DNA of 64,000 nucleotides from Haemonchus contortus (lineage: Eukaryota; Nematoda; Chromadorea; Rhabditida; Trichostrongylidae). The DNA lies in assembly GCA_000469685.2 (NCBI GenBank), contig LS997566.1, positions 15,946,545 to 16,010,544 on the forward strand. Direction: 5' to 3'. Below, piece after piece: positions 59,901-63,384 of this stretch (within the stretch, counting starts at the first letter, position 1; the number at the start of each line of letters is the position of its first letter). The translations under genes and the position numbers were made by a program. Under the pieces are notes generated by a model, which saw nothing but the letters and a program-made list of their open reading frames with translations, was not told the origin of the DNA and did not search any database.

Positions 59901-62060
59901 GAAGGGTCAACTTTTCCAATGAATTTGACGCATTACATCGTCTAGCTATTCACTGTTTAGGAGTTAAATAGGGAGGCTTACGAGCTTATCACAAGTATCT
60001 AGTCACATCGGCACTATACTACATCCCACCTATATCTCCCCGCTCCATGTCCCTCCATGTCCATAGAGGTCTGATTTCACTGAAGAATAGCTTTCATGAA
60101 GATGCTTGGTTGAGAAATGTCGACATGTGTGCGGGTGAGATTGTTGCCCACTCGAGCCTGGTACATAGTATTTGACTGCTTATACAGCGTTGAGAGGACT
60201 CATTGTATATGAATATGAAAATTGAATATGTCAGTTGACCTTTTAGATAGATCATTTCCAAAAGTCCATCTGTGGATCGACTATTAGCTGAGCACATGGA
60301 TAGTGCTCAACTGTGCAGGTATTTATTCATGCACTCGAACAAAAACTGACTTCTCGACTCACCCGAACTCCTTTTTCCGTATAGGTCTCTTGATAGGGCA
60401 TAGTACCGACAACCATAGAGAACAAATAAGTAGACATGACAGGTGAGCGAAGAAATTTTGTCGTTGTCCATCCACTGTAAAGAACTGCATACTTATTTGA
60501 AAGTACACAAAAAGAAAGACAGTACAGTACAAGAAAACCACTATGTTGAATACATTTTTTCAGATAAAATCTGATGCCTAAAAAGCCCAACTGCTTTGTA
60601 GCAGGCAATACTTTAAACTCGTCTTTCCAAACTTTCTGAAAACAACGTGAAACAACAATGAACAACTATGGCAGTCAGATCAGAATGAAGTATAGAACAG
60701 AAACACACTATTGGATTTACCATGGGAAAATCGATATCTTATCAAAGAACATGTGTTTGTGGGTGGCAATAGTGAAGACACATTTCCACCGAATCTCCAA
60801 CTCACCCCTTCGTGGAGATGCTGGTTTCCTTCATATTGGACAAAGCGTAGGTGCCTTCAGGATGAATTACGGTAGCGTCAAAACGAGCTTTTGCTTCAGG
60901 ACTGTCGATACAGGGAAACAAACTGCGAGCCTCTTGCGGTTGCAGATGCGTAGCCGTTTTGAATCTTCAATGAAATCGCTATAATCTTCCTTCTGTGAGC
61001 ATTTAAAAAAACCTCTAAATCGTCCTGAGACGAATTTTGCAGATTCCAAGGTCCTTACAGTTCACTACATTGACTTCTGAGACGGAAGTCATTTTTTTGG
61101 CTCATCACTTCGGAAACTTGTGACTGCGTAAACAAGCCTGATTAAAGGCCTAACTACTTCACTCAGCTTGACTTTGACTTAGGCTTCAAAGAGATCGAAA
61201 ATTATCTTCTGACTTTCACAGATTTTGACAAAGGCAAAGAAGCCGAAACCTATGCTGACTGGAGTTGTCGGATTTTAGGACGTTATAGTAGAGCGCTGAA
61301 TTGAATCAACGCGGCAAAGTATGGGAGAAATGGGCTACCGGACGAAATTTAAAGAAAATCGATGGTACCTGTTTTCGGATCCATGCCGATAAGGGGCCAC
61401 GAATATACCAGCATATCGGGGATTGTTAATGTTGCCCTTGAATTCAAGCGCCAAACTGTAGTTGTGTCCGGGTAGGAGATCAGTAGATGCGTAAACATCC
61501 AGCAGTTGAGGATACTCCTCCAAGATCTTAAAATAAATCATGCATAAAGTATTACCTACTCGATTCATCTAACCTGAACGGGAAGATTCTGATTTGAAGA
61601 GAAGAGCTGTTAGGAATAACGGTCAGATTAGGTGCGCGAACATTTTGAACGGAGGTTCCTAGGTGCTTTTCCTCCCCTCTCCTATGTGACTGTACACCTC
61701 TTTGAAGCTTAACGACGCACCACTAGCTCAGAAATTTGAACCACACGCATATCGGCCAACATCGCTCACTTTAAGCAATTGGCATTCATGACATGTCGCC
61801 ATCAGACACTTCTGACCTTCAGGTTCTGAGCTGGTCCCTGTTACTATTTATTGGTAAAGATCTATTTCAGTAGAGCTAAATTTAGTTCAAAACTACTCAC
61901 CTTATCGATTTGAATCTCTTCGACGCCGTGGAAGAGTAGTACTGAAGTAATGTTTAGCTGTTTCACATTCAACTGGATGCGCCGCATGGTGTAAAGCACG
62001 GTAAAAGTCATGCTTGTCTTGCCATCCATCGTAAAATCCAATGCACCGAAGGTGATACCA
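26907..62060 (-). CDS. M1-family zinc aminopeptidase gene, many exons, incomplete at both ends
   Basis: This gene encodes a metallo-aminopeptidase that removes N-terminal residues from peptides using one zinc ion. Exons recognised from high to low coordinate follow the family order. First come N-terminal beta-domain segments ending in [13 protein letters not shown] and [11 protein letters not shown]. They are followed by a KPKLD segment, AAMENWG (the GAMEN exopeptidase motif), HEIAHQ then WFGNLVT (the HEXXH zinc site), WLNEGFA (the third zinc ligand, Glu), [31 protein letters not shown], and helical C-terminal segments with [10 protein letters not shown] and [13 protein letters not shown]. 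Most junctions agree in reading phase. The initiating exon was not found, so a signal peptide or membrane anchor cannot be judged. The linker exon between MSTYL and KPKLD is missing. Introns hold LINE, Penelope, MITE and hairpin repeats and a nested plus-strand gene. No orthologue is claimed. Confidence 0.85.
27034..27210 (-). CDS. M1 aminopeptidase exon with [10 protein letters not shown]
   Basis: The acceptor is TTTTCTAG. It reads [17 protein letters not shown], later [20 protein letters not shown]. This is the M1 'ip.d.r..VYc.a...g......f.w..y......eR..l...L.cs' block. The donor is uncertain (GAAAA|GTTTTC preferred because its phase fits a possible next exon). Confidence 0.85.
27321..27455 (-). 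CDS. M1 aminopeptidase exon with [12 protein letters not shown]
   Basis: The acceptor is CCACTCAG and the donor AACGT|GTAAGT. It reads [20 protein letters not shown], then [10 protein letters not shown], matching the M1 block 'LR..v...aC..Gy..C...A...f'. Phases on both sides agree. Confidence 0.85.
27523..27608 (-). CDS. M1 aminopeptidase exon, ERAP1_C-like helices
   Basis: The acceptor is TTTGTAG and the donor GAAGA|GTAAGC. It reads [20 protein letters not shown] then a DEELKLHE end, corresponding to the M1 'ym..ll.plY..lg.......h' helix. It ends in phase 2, fitting the next exon. Confidence 0.75.
27821..27910 (-). CDS. M1 aminopeptidase exon, ERAP1_C-like helices
   Basis: The acceptor is TTATTTCAG and the donor TTTCAG|GTACTT; both ends are phase 0. 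It reads [20 protein letters not shown] then a GHPQFRIFQ end, placed as the 'Y.pW......l..l...l......f' segment that follows YLRKE in M1 enzymes. Confidence 0.75.
28538..29177 (+). mobile_element. MITE family with AAGGCACAGTTCACGA ends, copy 1
   Basis: Terminal inverted repeats AAGGCACAGTTCACGA open and close a 640 bp element with no transposase. The interior shares blocks (AGCTAGGGCATA, GTGATGGAGCGATGTTT, TTTTTCTGGTCTTG, CCAGCCCCTTTT) with copies at 41.8 and 59.0 kb. Confidence 0.75.
29196..29390. mobile_element. Palindromic MITE with GGCAA..GCGCGGCGAAATT ends, copy 1
   Basis: The left end CGGCAATCTGCGCGGCGAAA is mirrored by the right end TTTCGCCGCGCAGTTTGCCG about 190 bases away. A second copy occurs at 53.3 kb. 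It begins only about 20 bases after the end of the 28.5 kb MITE. No coding capacity. Confidence 0.65.
32216..33099 (+). mobile_element. Penelope-like element fragment with 227 bp inverted repeats
   Basis: Two arms of about 227 bases (32,216-32,442 and 32,873-33,099) are nearly perfect inverted copies and enclose a GIY-YIG endonuclease reading frame. Penelope-like retroelements carry terminal repeats (pLTRs) that can lie in inverted orientation, and a C-terminal GIY-YIG domain after the reverse transcriptase. No reverse transcriptase is present, so this is a 5'-truncated copy. It interrupts the CR1-type LINE. Confidence 0.7.
32332..32838 (+). CDS. GIY-YIG endonuclease domain of a Penelope-like element
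   Basis: The 168-codon open frame has a cysteine cluster ([10 protein letters not shown]), then [20 protein letters not shown] and [11 protein letters not shown], which fit the GIY-YIG fold with its conserved tyrosine, glycine, arginine and an EH pair. The C-terminus ([18 protein letters not shown]) is like the end of Penelope-like endonucleases. In such elements this domain nicks DNA to prime reverse transcription. About the first 37 codons lie inside the left inverted repeat, so the true start is upstream and lost or the frame is a C-terminal remnant. The frame is intact, unlike its surroundings, suggesting a fairly recent insertion. Confidence 0.7.
   Translation: MSYYQLQYKTHRIIPSQPEILGEKGDGPVGGDLEGKMKDHPESTKAREQSCRYCTSEKICELQGTVYLIQCEGCGEKYVGETARPVKIRLDEHRRALANPAAYPHSSFSRHRTLRHEKENAPSFDVRVLHRYLVRPLERIIMEAREIYRIKPEINAKEEMRDLLRLIT
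33419..33680 (+). repeat. Dispersed repeat with CCTACTATACAT start, copy 1
   Basis: CCTACTATACATTAAGCGCT is followed by a GT-rich stretch, then TGTTTGACCAGATACT, AATAACTTCT, GGTTCAAATTTC and GTGGCAGGACTAG. The order is shared with 37.6 kb and partly with 44.5 kb. No coding sequence seen. Confidence 0.6.
34178..34271 (-). CDS. M1 aminopeptidase exon with [10 protein letters not shown]
   Basis: The acceptor is AATTTTGCAG and the donor GAG|GTCAGT. It reads [18 protein letters not shown] then [11 protein letters not shown], a close match to the family 'ra.liDDaf.LA..g.l.y..al.l..yl..E'. The next exon is 6.3 kb away, beyond the LINE/Penelope insertion. Confidence 0.9.
34330..34468 (-). CDS. M1 aminopeptidase exon with RVRYD
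   Basis: The frame carrying on from the previous exon reads [20 protein letters not shown] then RYD. This matches the M1 'w..lN....gyyRVnYd' segment where the ERAP1_C-like domain begins. The acceptor (ACATTCAG) and donor (GCGAG|GTATAA) give matching phases on both sides. Confidence 0.75.
35078..35186 (-). CDS. M1 aminopeptidase exon with QWKVPLFL
   Basis: The acceptor is CTATTACAG and the donor ACGG|GTGAGC. In the correct frame it reads [20 protein letters not shown] then QWLAENHT, corresponding to the M1 'y.W.iPl.y.......w' strand. Longer open frames overlapping it are not coding. Confidence 0.75.
35969..36333 (+). pseudogene. Broken open frame, unknown origin
   Basis: A GC-richer stretch reads [20 protein letters not shown] then [10 protein letters not shown] in one frame. 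It appears to continue in another frame as [20 protein letters not shown] and [19 protein letters not shown] to a stop. The apparent frame change near 36,170 suggests a decayed gene or mobile-element reading frame. Not recognised. Confidence 0.3.
36750..36905 (-). CDS. M1 aminopeptidase exon with WIYQQGFPV
   Basis: The acceptor is TTGCTTCAG and the donor AGG|GTCAGG. It reads [17 protein letters not shown] then [10 protein letters not shown], the M1 pattern 'v...W..q.GfPvv.v.......v.Q.rf' that closes the catalytic domain. Confidence 0.85.
37278..37545. repeat. Long hairpin (inverted repeat with about 120 bp arms)
   Basis: GGCTGCTTTCATAGTCC at the left is complementary to GGACTATGAAAGCAGCC at the right. 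The arms stay complementary inward through GCAGACAGTCGGCCAGCC to AAGATCAAAG, leaving a loop of about 29 bases. It lies in an aminopeptidase intron and abuts a dispersed repeat at 37,556. Confidence 0.8.
37556..37820 (+). repeat. Dispersed repeat with CCTACTATACAT start, copy 2
   Basis: TCCTACTATACATAACACG, GTGTTTGTTGGTTTGTCG, TGTTTGACCGGAAACTCATA, GTTCAAATTT and AGGTGACAGGACTAG follow the order of the 33.4 kb copy. It starts right after the long hairpin, which may be a part of the same element. Confidence 0.6.
38285..38415 (-). CDS. M1 aminopeptidase exon with [14 protein letters not shown]
   Basis: The acceptor is CTTTCCAG and the donor GCGAG|GTGAG. The exon reads [20 protein letters not shown] then [12 protein letters not shown], the M1 pattern 'Ml...lGee.Fr.gl..Yl......n....dlw..l'. 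It ends in phase 2, which fits the next exon. Confidence 0.85.
38464..38622 (-). CDS. M1 aminopeptidase exon, catalytic-domain C-terminal part
   Basis: The acceptor is ATGCATTACAG. The exon reads [19 protein letters not shown], then [19 protein letters not shown], matching the M1 region '..DsshpI......i...Fd.i.Y.Kga'. Three in-frame donors near the end (AAG|GTGG, GTG|GTGC, CAA|GTAT) cannot be told apart by eye. Confidence 0.8.
38985..39101 (-). CDS. M1 aminopeptidase exon with WFGNLVT and NEGFA
   Basis: The acceptor is GCTTTATAG. The exon reads [20 protein letters not shown] followed by [11 protein letters not shown]. The glutamate of NEGFA is the third zinc ligand, at the spacing after HEXXH that the M1 family requires. 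The donor is placed at GGA|GTTAG to keep phase 0; other GT sites nearby are possible. Confidence 0.9.
40055..40161 (-). CDS. M1 aminopeptidase exon with HEIAH zinc site
   Basis: The exon begins after TTGTTTAAG, completes the G of MENWG|GLITVRQ, and ends [24 protein letters not shown] is the HEXXH motif: two histidines bind zinc and the glutamate is the general base. The exon break directly after HQ, before WFGN, needs no extra bases. Confidence 0.9.
40643..41575 (-). pseudogene. CR1-type LINE reverse transcriptase, 5'-truncated
   Basis: The minus strand reads [20 protein letters not shown], then [17 protein letters not shown] (the usual 'SGVPQGsvLgPlLF' changed), [11 protein letters not shown] (catalytic box), [12 protein letters not shown] and [16 protein letters not shown]. 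These are successive blocks of a CR1-like reverse transcriptase and its C-terminal tail. A frameshift separates the first two parts near 41,350. It stops abruptly near 41,575, typical of 5' truncation. At the low-coordinate end (40,643-40,678) is a near-perfect palindrome with 16-base arms. Confidence 0.8.
41843..42505 (+). mobile_element. MITE family with AAGGCACAGTTCACGA ends, copy 2
   Basis: The element has the same orientation and block order as the 28.5 kb copy: AAGGCACAGTTCACGATAA start, AGAGCTAGGGCATAATAG, GAGTGATGAGGCGATG, TTTTCTGGTCTTATT, and an end TTATCGTGAACCGTGCTTT. Length 663 bp. No coding capacity recognised. Confidence 0.75.
43521..43590 (+). repeat. 35 bp tandem duplication
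   Basis: GGCGAATGTCGTGAGTAATG plus CTCGTAGCAAATTCA occurs twice in direct succession without differences. Probably a recent slippage or unequal exchange event. Confidence 0.9.
43899..43946 (-). CDS. M1 aminopeptidase exon with AAMENWG
   Basis: A small exon between ACTTGCAG and TGGG|GTAAGC encodes [16 protein letters not shown]. It corresponds to the GAMEN motif, whose residues bind the free amino end of the substrate. The first glycine is replaced by alanine. The exon ends in phase 1, matching the next exon, which supplies the GLIT that normally follows MENWG. Confidence 0.8.
44027..44093 (-). CDS. M1 aminopeptidase exon with FG....KPKLD
   Basis: After a TTTCCAG acceptor the frame reads [13 protein letters not shown], then CMTNKPKLD, aligning with the M1 'yye.yFg..yPlPKlD' segment just before GAMEN. 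The 3' boundary is unclear: the only GT at the expected place (GAT|GTCC) leaves the next exon out of frame by two bases. Confidence 0.6.
44514..44622 (+). repeat. Dispersed repeat, diverged third copy
   Basis: A GT-rich start, then CGGTCACAAACTCATTATTC, CTTGACCACAG and GTGTTCAAATTTCAAAGC, resembles the central part of the 33.4 and 37.6 kb repeats. Confidence 0.4.
44640..45980. other. Intron sequence of the aminopeptidase gene, unassigned
   Basis: A minus-strand frame at 45,086-45,361 starts [20 protein letters not shown], which resembles a signal peptide and could be a first exon, but the rest matches nothing known to me. It lies just upstream of the KPKLD exon, so it is also a candidate alternative first exon. 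Confidence 0.3.
45984..46429 (+). CDS. Exon encoding a secreted-protein N-terminus, possibly 5' end of the beta-lactamase-like gene
   Basis: An ATG opens a 148-codon stretch beginning [16 protein letters not shown] and PFYSSAA, a typical signal peptide. An acidic region with [16 protein letters not shown] follows. The stretch ends at CATCA|GTAAGT, a strong donor. I do not recognise the domain. It lies 1.5 kb upstream of the first sure beta-lactamase-like exon on the same strand, but that donor is phase 2 while the next exon reads from phase 0. An unseen intermediate exon, or two separate genes, must be assumed. Codon use and an uninterrupted frame make it likely to be real coding sequence. 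Confidence 0.55.
47929..48033 (+). CDS. Beta-lactamase-like exon, N-terminal strands
   Basis: The exon lies between CCTTTGCAG and AGA|GTAAGT and reads [20 protein letters not shown] then [10 protein letters not shown], the 'pG.sv.v...g.....GyaDle' start of the fold. It begins exactly with ATG after the AG, so it could be a trans-spliced first exon rather than an internal one. Confidence 0.75.
47929..55454 (+). CDS. Serine beta-lactamase-like (LACTB/class C fold) gene nested in the aminopeptidase intron
   Basis: The exons encode the order of motifs found in beta-lactamase/esterase-fold serine hydrolases. They begin with a strand pair with GYSDLR. Then come [17 protein letters not shown] (SxxK, nucleophile serine and general-base lysine), [18 protein letters not shown] (the YxN motif), [14 protein letters not shown], a [17 protein letters not shown] segment, and a YGRG turn with a C-terminal strand. 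Most phases agree. The exon that should carry 'TIRHLLtHTSG' between SxxK and YSN was not found in the repeat-filled 48.2-54.0 kb interval, and a few residues between VIEQ and AFISD are also missing. In animals such proteins act as proteases, esterases or of unknown role; the substrate here cannot be told. The whole gene lies on the opposite strand within one gap of the aminopeptidase gene. Confidence 0.8.
48103..48223 (+). CDS. Beta-lactamase-like exon with SISK (SxxK) motif
   Basis: The exon lies between CATTTTAG and AAAAG|GTGAAG. It reads [20 protein letters not shown] then ISLDSKVF. The serine of SISK would be the nucleophile and its lysine the partner base. It is in phase with the preceding exon. 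Confidence 0.85.
48240..49280 (+). other. Unassigned coding-like stretch in the beta-lactamase-like gene
   Basis: Plus-strand frames at 48,406-48,654 and 48,596-48,946 overlap and are open. The second contains [20 protein letters not shown] and [16 protein letters not shown]. It could be mobile-element debris, or host coding sequence. No family recognised and no splice pairing with neighbours. Confidence 0.3.
49287..51232. repeat. Large fold-back repeat, two arms of about 578 bp
   Basis: Sequence 49,287-49,863 recurs inverted at 50,654-51,232 with high similarity, separated by about 790 bases. Each arm holds an open frame containing [12 protein letters not shown] and [14 protein letters not shown] in mirror positions. 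The middle encodes nothing recognised. It may be a fold-back transposon or two oppositely inserted copies of one repeat, lying in a large intron of the beta-lactamase-like gene. Confidence 0.75.
51240..52100. other. GC-rich island with open frames on both strands, unassigned
   Basis: This 0.86 kb is markedly richer in GC than its neighbours, with runs such as CGTCGCCGTCGTCGTCGCAG, and has long open frames in several reading frames. None matches a family I know. It directly follows the fold-back repeat and could be part of the same mobile element. Confidence 0.4.
52869..53107 (-). repeat. tRNA-derived SINE, family 1, internally deleted copy
   Basis: This copy is very close to the one at 19.6 kb, including the A-box and B-box region (here GGGGTTCGAATCCC), but lacks about 65 bases of the body. 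The tail has two TTTATCC units, so tail length varies between copies. Confidence 0.75.
53285..53471. mobile_element. Palindromic MITE, copy 2
   Basis: The ends GGCAAATTGCGCGGCGAAAT and its imperfect complement (CTTCGCGCAATTTGCC) enclose a nested hairpin (TAGATTAGTAG ... CTACTAATCTA, with CTACTTCGAA). Nearly the entire 187 bp can fold on itself. Homologous to the 29.2 kb copy. Confidence 0.65.
54022..54148 (+). CDS. Beta-lactamase-like exon with YSN motif
   Basis: The exon lies between GTTTTTTAG and GAGCAG|GTACGT. It reads [20 protein letters not shown] then VIEQ, the 'f.PG..f.YSN.gy.lLg.iiE' block in which Tyr and Asn form the second catalytic motif. Confidence 0.85.
54277..54355 (+). CDS. 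Beta-lactamase-like exon following YSN
   Basis: The exon lies between ACTACAG and TCGGAG|GTATTC and reads [20 protein letters not shown]. This matches the family 'f....il.PLgm..t' segment. The open frame needs a two-base carry-over while the previous exon ends in phase 0, so a mini-exon of about 20 bases is probably missing in between. Confidence 0.75.
54493..54588 (+). CDS. Beta-lactamase-like exon with GWVMRAEE
   Basis: The exon lies between CTTTTGAG and GAAGAG|GTCAGA and reads [19 protein letters not shown] then [11 protein letters not shown], the family 'yy......p........agGw.sta.Dl' block. Phase 0 at both ends fits its neighbours. Confidence 0.8.
55215..55320 (+). CDS. Beta-lactamase-like exon with LARF-like helix and YGRG
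   Basis: The exon lies between GTACTACAG and CTAG|GTGATT. It reads [17 protein letters not shown] then SYGRGVQLG. This fits 'dlarfl.all..' and 'YGlGw' of the fold, in phase with the exon before. Confidence 0.65.
55363..55454 (+). CDS. Possible C-terminal exon of the beta-lactamase-like gene
   Basis: After ACACTTTAG the in-phase reading is [20 protein letters not shown] and ends near SLV, with a donor CTG|GTATGC. It resembles the final strand and helix of the fold ('vvvl.N......l'). The true stop may lie in a further exon. Confidence 0.5.
56000..56509. mobile_element. Tc1-type MITE, 510 bp
   Basis: The left CAGTAGTGCTCAAAAGTATT and right AATACTTTTGAGCGCTACTG are inverted copies, flanked on both sides by TA, the target duplicated by Tc1/mariner elements. 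No transposase sequence is recognised inside. Confidence 0.8.
56658..56765 (+). repeat. SINE family 2, diverged copy
   Basis: It begins GGGGTCTCGGTAGTGTAAG, identical to the copy 290 bases downstream. It has an insertion and a rearranged middle, but keeps the shared tail CATAACTCGCCAAC. The cloverleaf is lost. Confidence 0.6.
56950..57050 (+). repeat. tRNA-like head of a second repeat family (SINE family 2)
   Basis: From 56,954 to 57,024 the sequence can fold as a cloverleaf: acceptor GTCTCGG/CCGAGAC, D stem GTGT/GCAC, anticodon stem GGTGC/GCACT with loop CCGGAAA, and T arm ACGGG-TTTGAGT-CCCGT. The loop lacks the usual T before the would-be GGA anticodon, and the discriminator and variable loop do not suit a serine tRNA. 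With two related copies elsewhere it is better read as a tRNA-derived repeat than a working tRNA gene. A further 25 bases after the cloverleaf are shared with the other copies. Confidence 0.65.
57060..58317. other. Unassigned
   Basis: Short frames on the minus strand only (57,441-57,626 and 57,954-58,208), without recognisable domain. Possibly hosts the undiscovered aminopeptidase linker exon. Confidence 0.35.
58318..58531 (+). repeat. tRNA-derived SINE, family 1, 5'-truncated copy
   Basis: The body (CCTTCCATCCCTCCGG, GGTACCAGACTCGTC, CGCAAGTCATTG, GGGGCGCATCCCTCAG) and a TTTTATCC tail are present in plus orientation. The tRNA-like head is missing, the 5' truncation usual for copied-in retroelements. 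Confidence 0.7.
58972..59753 (-). mobile_element. MITE family with AAGGCACAGTTCACGA ends, copy 3 (reverse)
   Basis: The ends AAGGCACAGTTTACGATAA and TTATCGTGAACTGTGCCTT match the other two copies. The interior is reversed (ATGACGAAAAATGGAAG near the start is the complement of the others' ends). It is 782 bp because of a different, GC-rich middle with a run of about 14 G near 59,500. Confidence 0.7.
60363..60474 (-). CDS. M1 aminopeptidase exon with MSTYL motif
   Basis: The acceptor is TTCTTTACAG and the donor CGG|GTGAG. The exon reads [17 protein letters not shown] and ends ETYTEKGVR, the M1 pattern 'F..S..MSTYL.a..vg......t..gv.vR'. It is the last exon before a gap of about 16 kb that contains the nested beta-lactamase-like gene. 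A linker of roughly 15-20 residues expected after GVR was not found. Confidence 0.85.
60806..60964 (-). CDS. M1 aminopeptidase exon with [11 protein letters not shown] motif
   Basis: The exon reads [20 protein letters not shown], then EAKARF and ALSNMKET. This is the highly conserved M1 block 'AT.fqp..AR..FPC.DeP..KA.F' followed by 'a.SNm'. The acceptor used (CATTGAAG|ATTC) is weak, but a stop codon just upstream in this frame forces it. The exon ends at GG|GTGAG in phase 2, matching the next exon. Confidence 0.85.
61369..61526 (-). CDS. M1 aminopeptidase exon, N-terminal beta domain
   Basis: The acceptor is TTATTTTAAG and the donor ACAG|GTACC. The exon starts in phase 0, as the previous one ends, and reads [17 protein letters not shown] followed by a GIFVAPY segment. 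This is the M1 pattern 'L.pG..Y.l.l.f.G.l.....G.y.s.Y'. It ends in phase 2. Confidence 0.8.
61901..62060 (-). CDS. M1 aminopeptidase exon, N-terminal beta domain (first recognised)
   Basis: The exon follows an acceptor ending in CTGTTCAG and ends at AAG|GTGAG. After one carry-over base it reads [17 protein letters not shown] and then [11 protein letters not shown], the pattern of an M1 N-terminal strand region (a turn, then I-x-L-x-x-K-x-L-x-I). An upstream exon carrying the start is required and was not identified. Confidence 0.7.
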
Positions 62061-62317
62061 CTGAACAGATTGTATATTTGGAGGAAAATCTCGAGAAAGT
62101 GGTAGTCGTGCTCTGTTTGCACTTTATTGTGCGCAAGTTTTTCGCTTATAGAAGTGCCTTTAGTCCATCGCTTTATAGGTTCACTATGACCGATCGTCTT
62201 ACAGGCTCACTAAGACTAGAGAACGAGGGTAAAGTATAAGAGTACTTTGGTTGGAAAGGTACTTCATCTCTAGGAAACCAAGCCACGGACCAGATTATTC
62301 CCAAGCCAACGAAAACT

Positions 62318-62480
62318 TCTAGCTCAGCCAAGTAGATTGATTGGTACTAGACTCGTTTGAGAAGATAAAGAAGCCAAACTCAGAAAACATCAGTCACCTG
62401 AATGCATCTGACCTACAGCACGCAGAAGGATTTGCACTGTACACTACTATTCTAGATGGAAGTAGAGTTCACGGCACACC
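62318..62480 (+). repeat. Probable SINE family 1 fragment, strongly diverged
   Basis: Stretches such as GATTGGTACTAGACTCGTTT, GATAAAG and ATTCTAGATGGAAGTAGAG follow the order of the SINE body in plus orientation. The resemblance is partial. Confidence 0.35.
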
Positions 62481-62499
62481 CCATAATGTGAATGATTGA

Positions 62500-63380
62500 C
62501 TGTTCGTCCTACTCTTCGTTAGAAAGCCAGATTGCCCAGAATGCCTGCTAAACTTCCACGTTTTTGACTATACTTTACTGCTTGACTATATTTGATGTAT
62601 TCCAGACGTACCCAGGCTTAGTGATATGTTAATTAGCGGGTTTGCTCTTCAATCTAGTTCCATCATGCCACAGCCTTGAACCCTCGGAATCTTATAAGAT
62701 GTGACAGAATGAAATAATCTTTTTAACTCTTCTAATCCGTACAGTTGTTAACTTTTTAGAAGAGGTAATATTTCCAGACTGGACATAGCTTTCGTTACAT
62801 CCTGGAAGCTGAAGCCGGAGGCGATTGAGATTTTTCCATCCAATCCGGGGCCCACCCACTGCAAAATTTTCCGAAGGCATAAATTGTGCTGCGCAAATCT
62901 ACAACAATACCAATTGAGAGTGCTACCCTCCAGATTGTGACTTTGGTTTACATCTATAACCAATATTCCAACTAAACTGAGGCGTGAAATGTTTTTTTTT
63001 TTTTGAGTTCTTTTGATTGCAATAAATCTCAACTACATGGCTCTGACTTCCAAGCTCTGACATAAGAAGTGACGATGAAATGTTGGTTAAAGAAATTTGC
63101 GCCGCTTTGACCAACCAGGGTTTCACATTTACTTGGAGATACCGGACAACATATTCCATGCCCGAAACCCACTCGAAGTCGAACATAGCCTAATTTTGAG
63201 CCGACCGGGAAAGGTCGTGGAGAATGGATAATGAACATGGAGAATAAGAAAGATCACCCTGAGAATATGAAATTTTATTATTAGTAACGACAAAAAGAAA
63301 TAATTAGTAGTAGATGGCTGTTCCTTGTTCCAGCCCAATATCGAATAGCCTACATGGCATACTCAAAACAAGGTTTCAAA
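62500..63380. other. Upstream of the first recognised aminopeptidase exon, unassigned
   Basis: Overlapping minus-strand frames (62,692-63,338) are open, and some possible splice acceptors occur (for example TTTGCAG near 62,860). No segment could be matched to the expected N-terminus of an M1 enzyme. Confidence 0.35.
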
Positions 63381-63384
63381 GTAC

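Noticed and set aside
60094..60297. Minus-strand frame as the missing aminopeptidase linker exon
   Set aside because: Pieces such as [11 protein letters not shown] lie in the right place, but neither the expected W-x-R-P pattern nor a fitting pair of splice sites could be shown.
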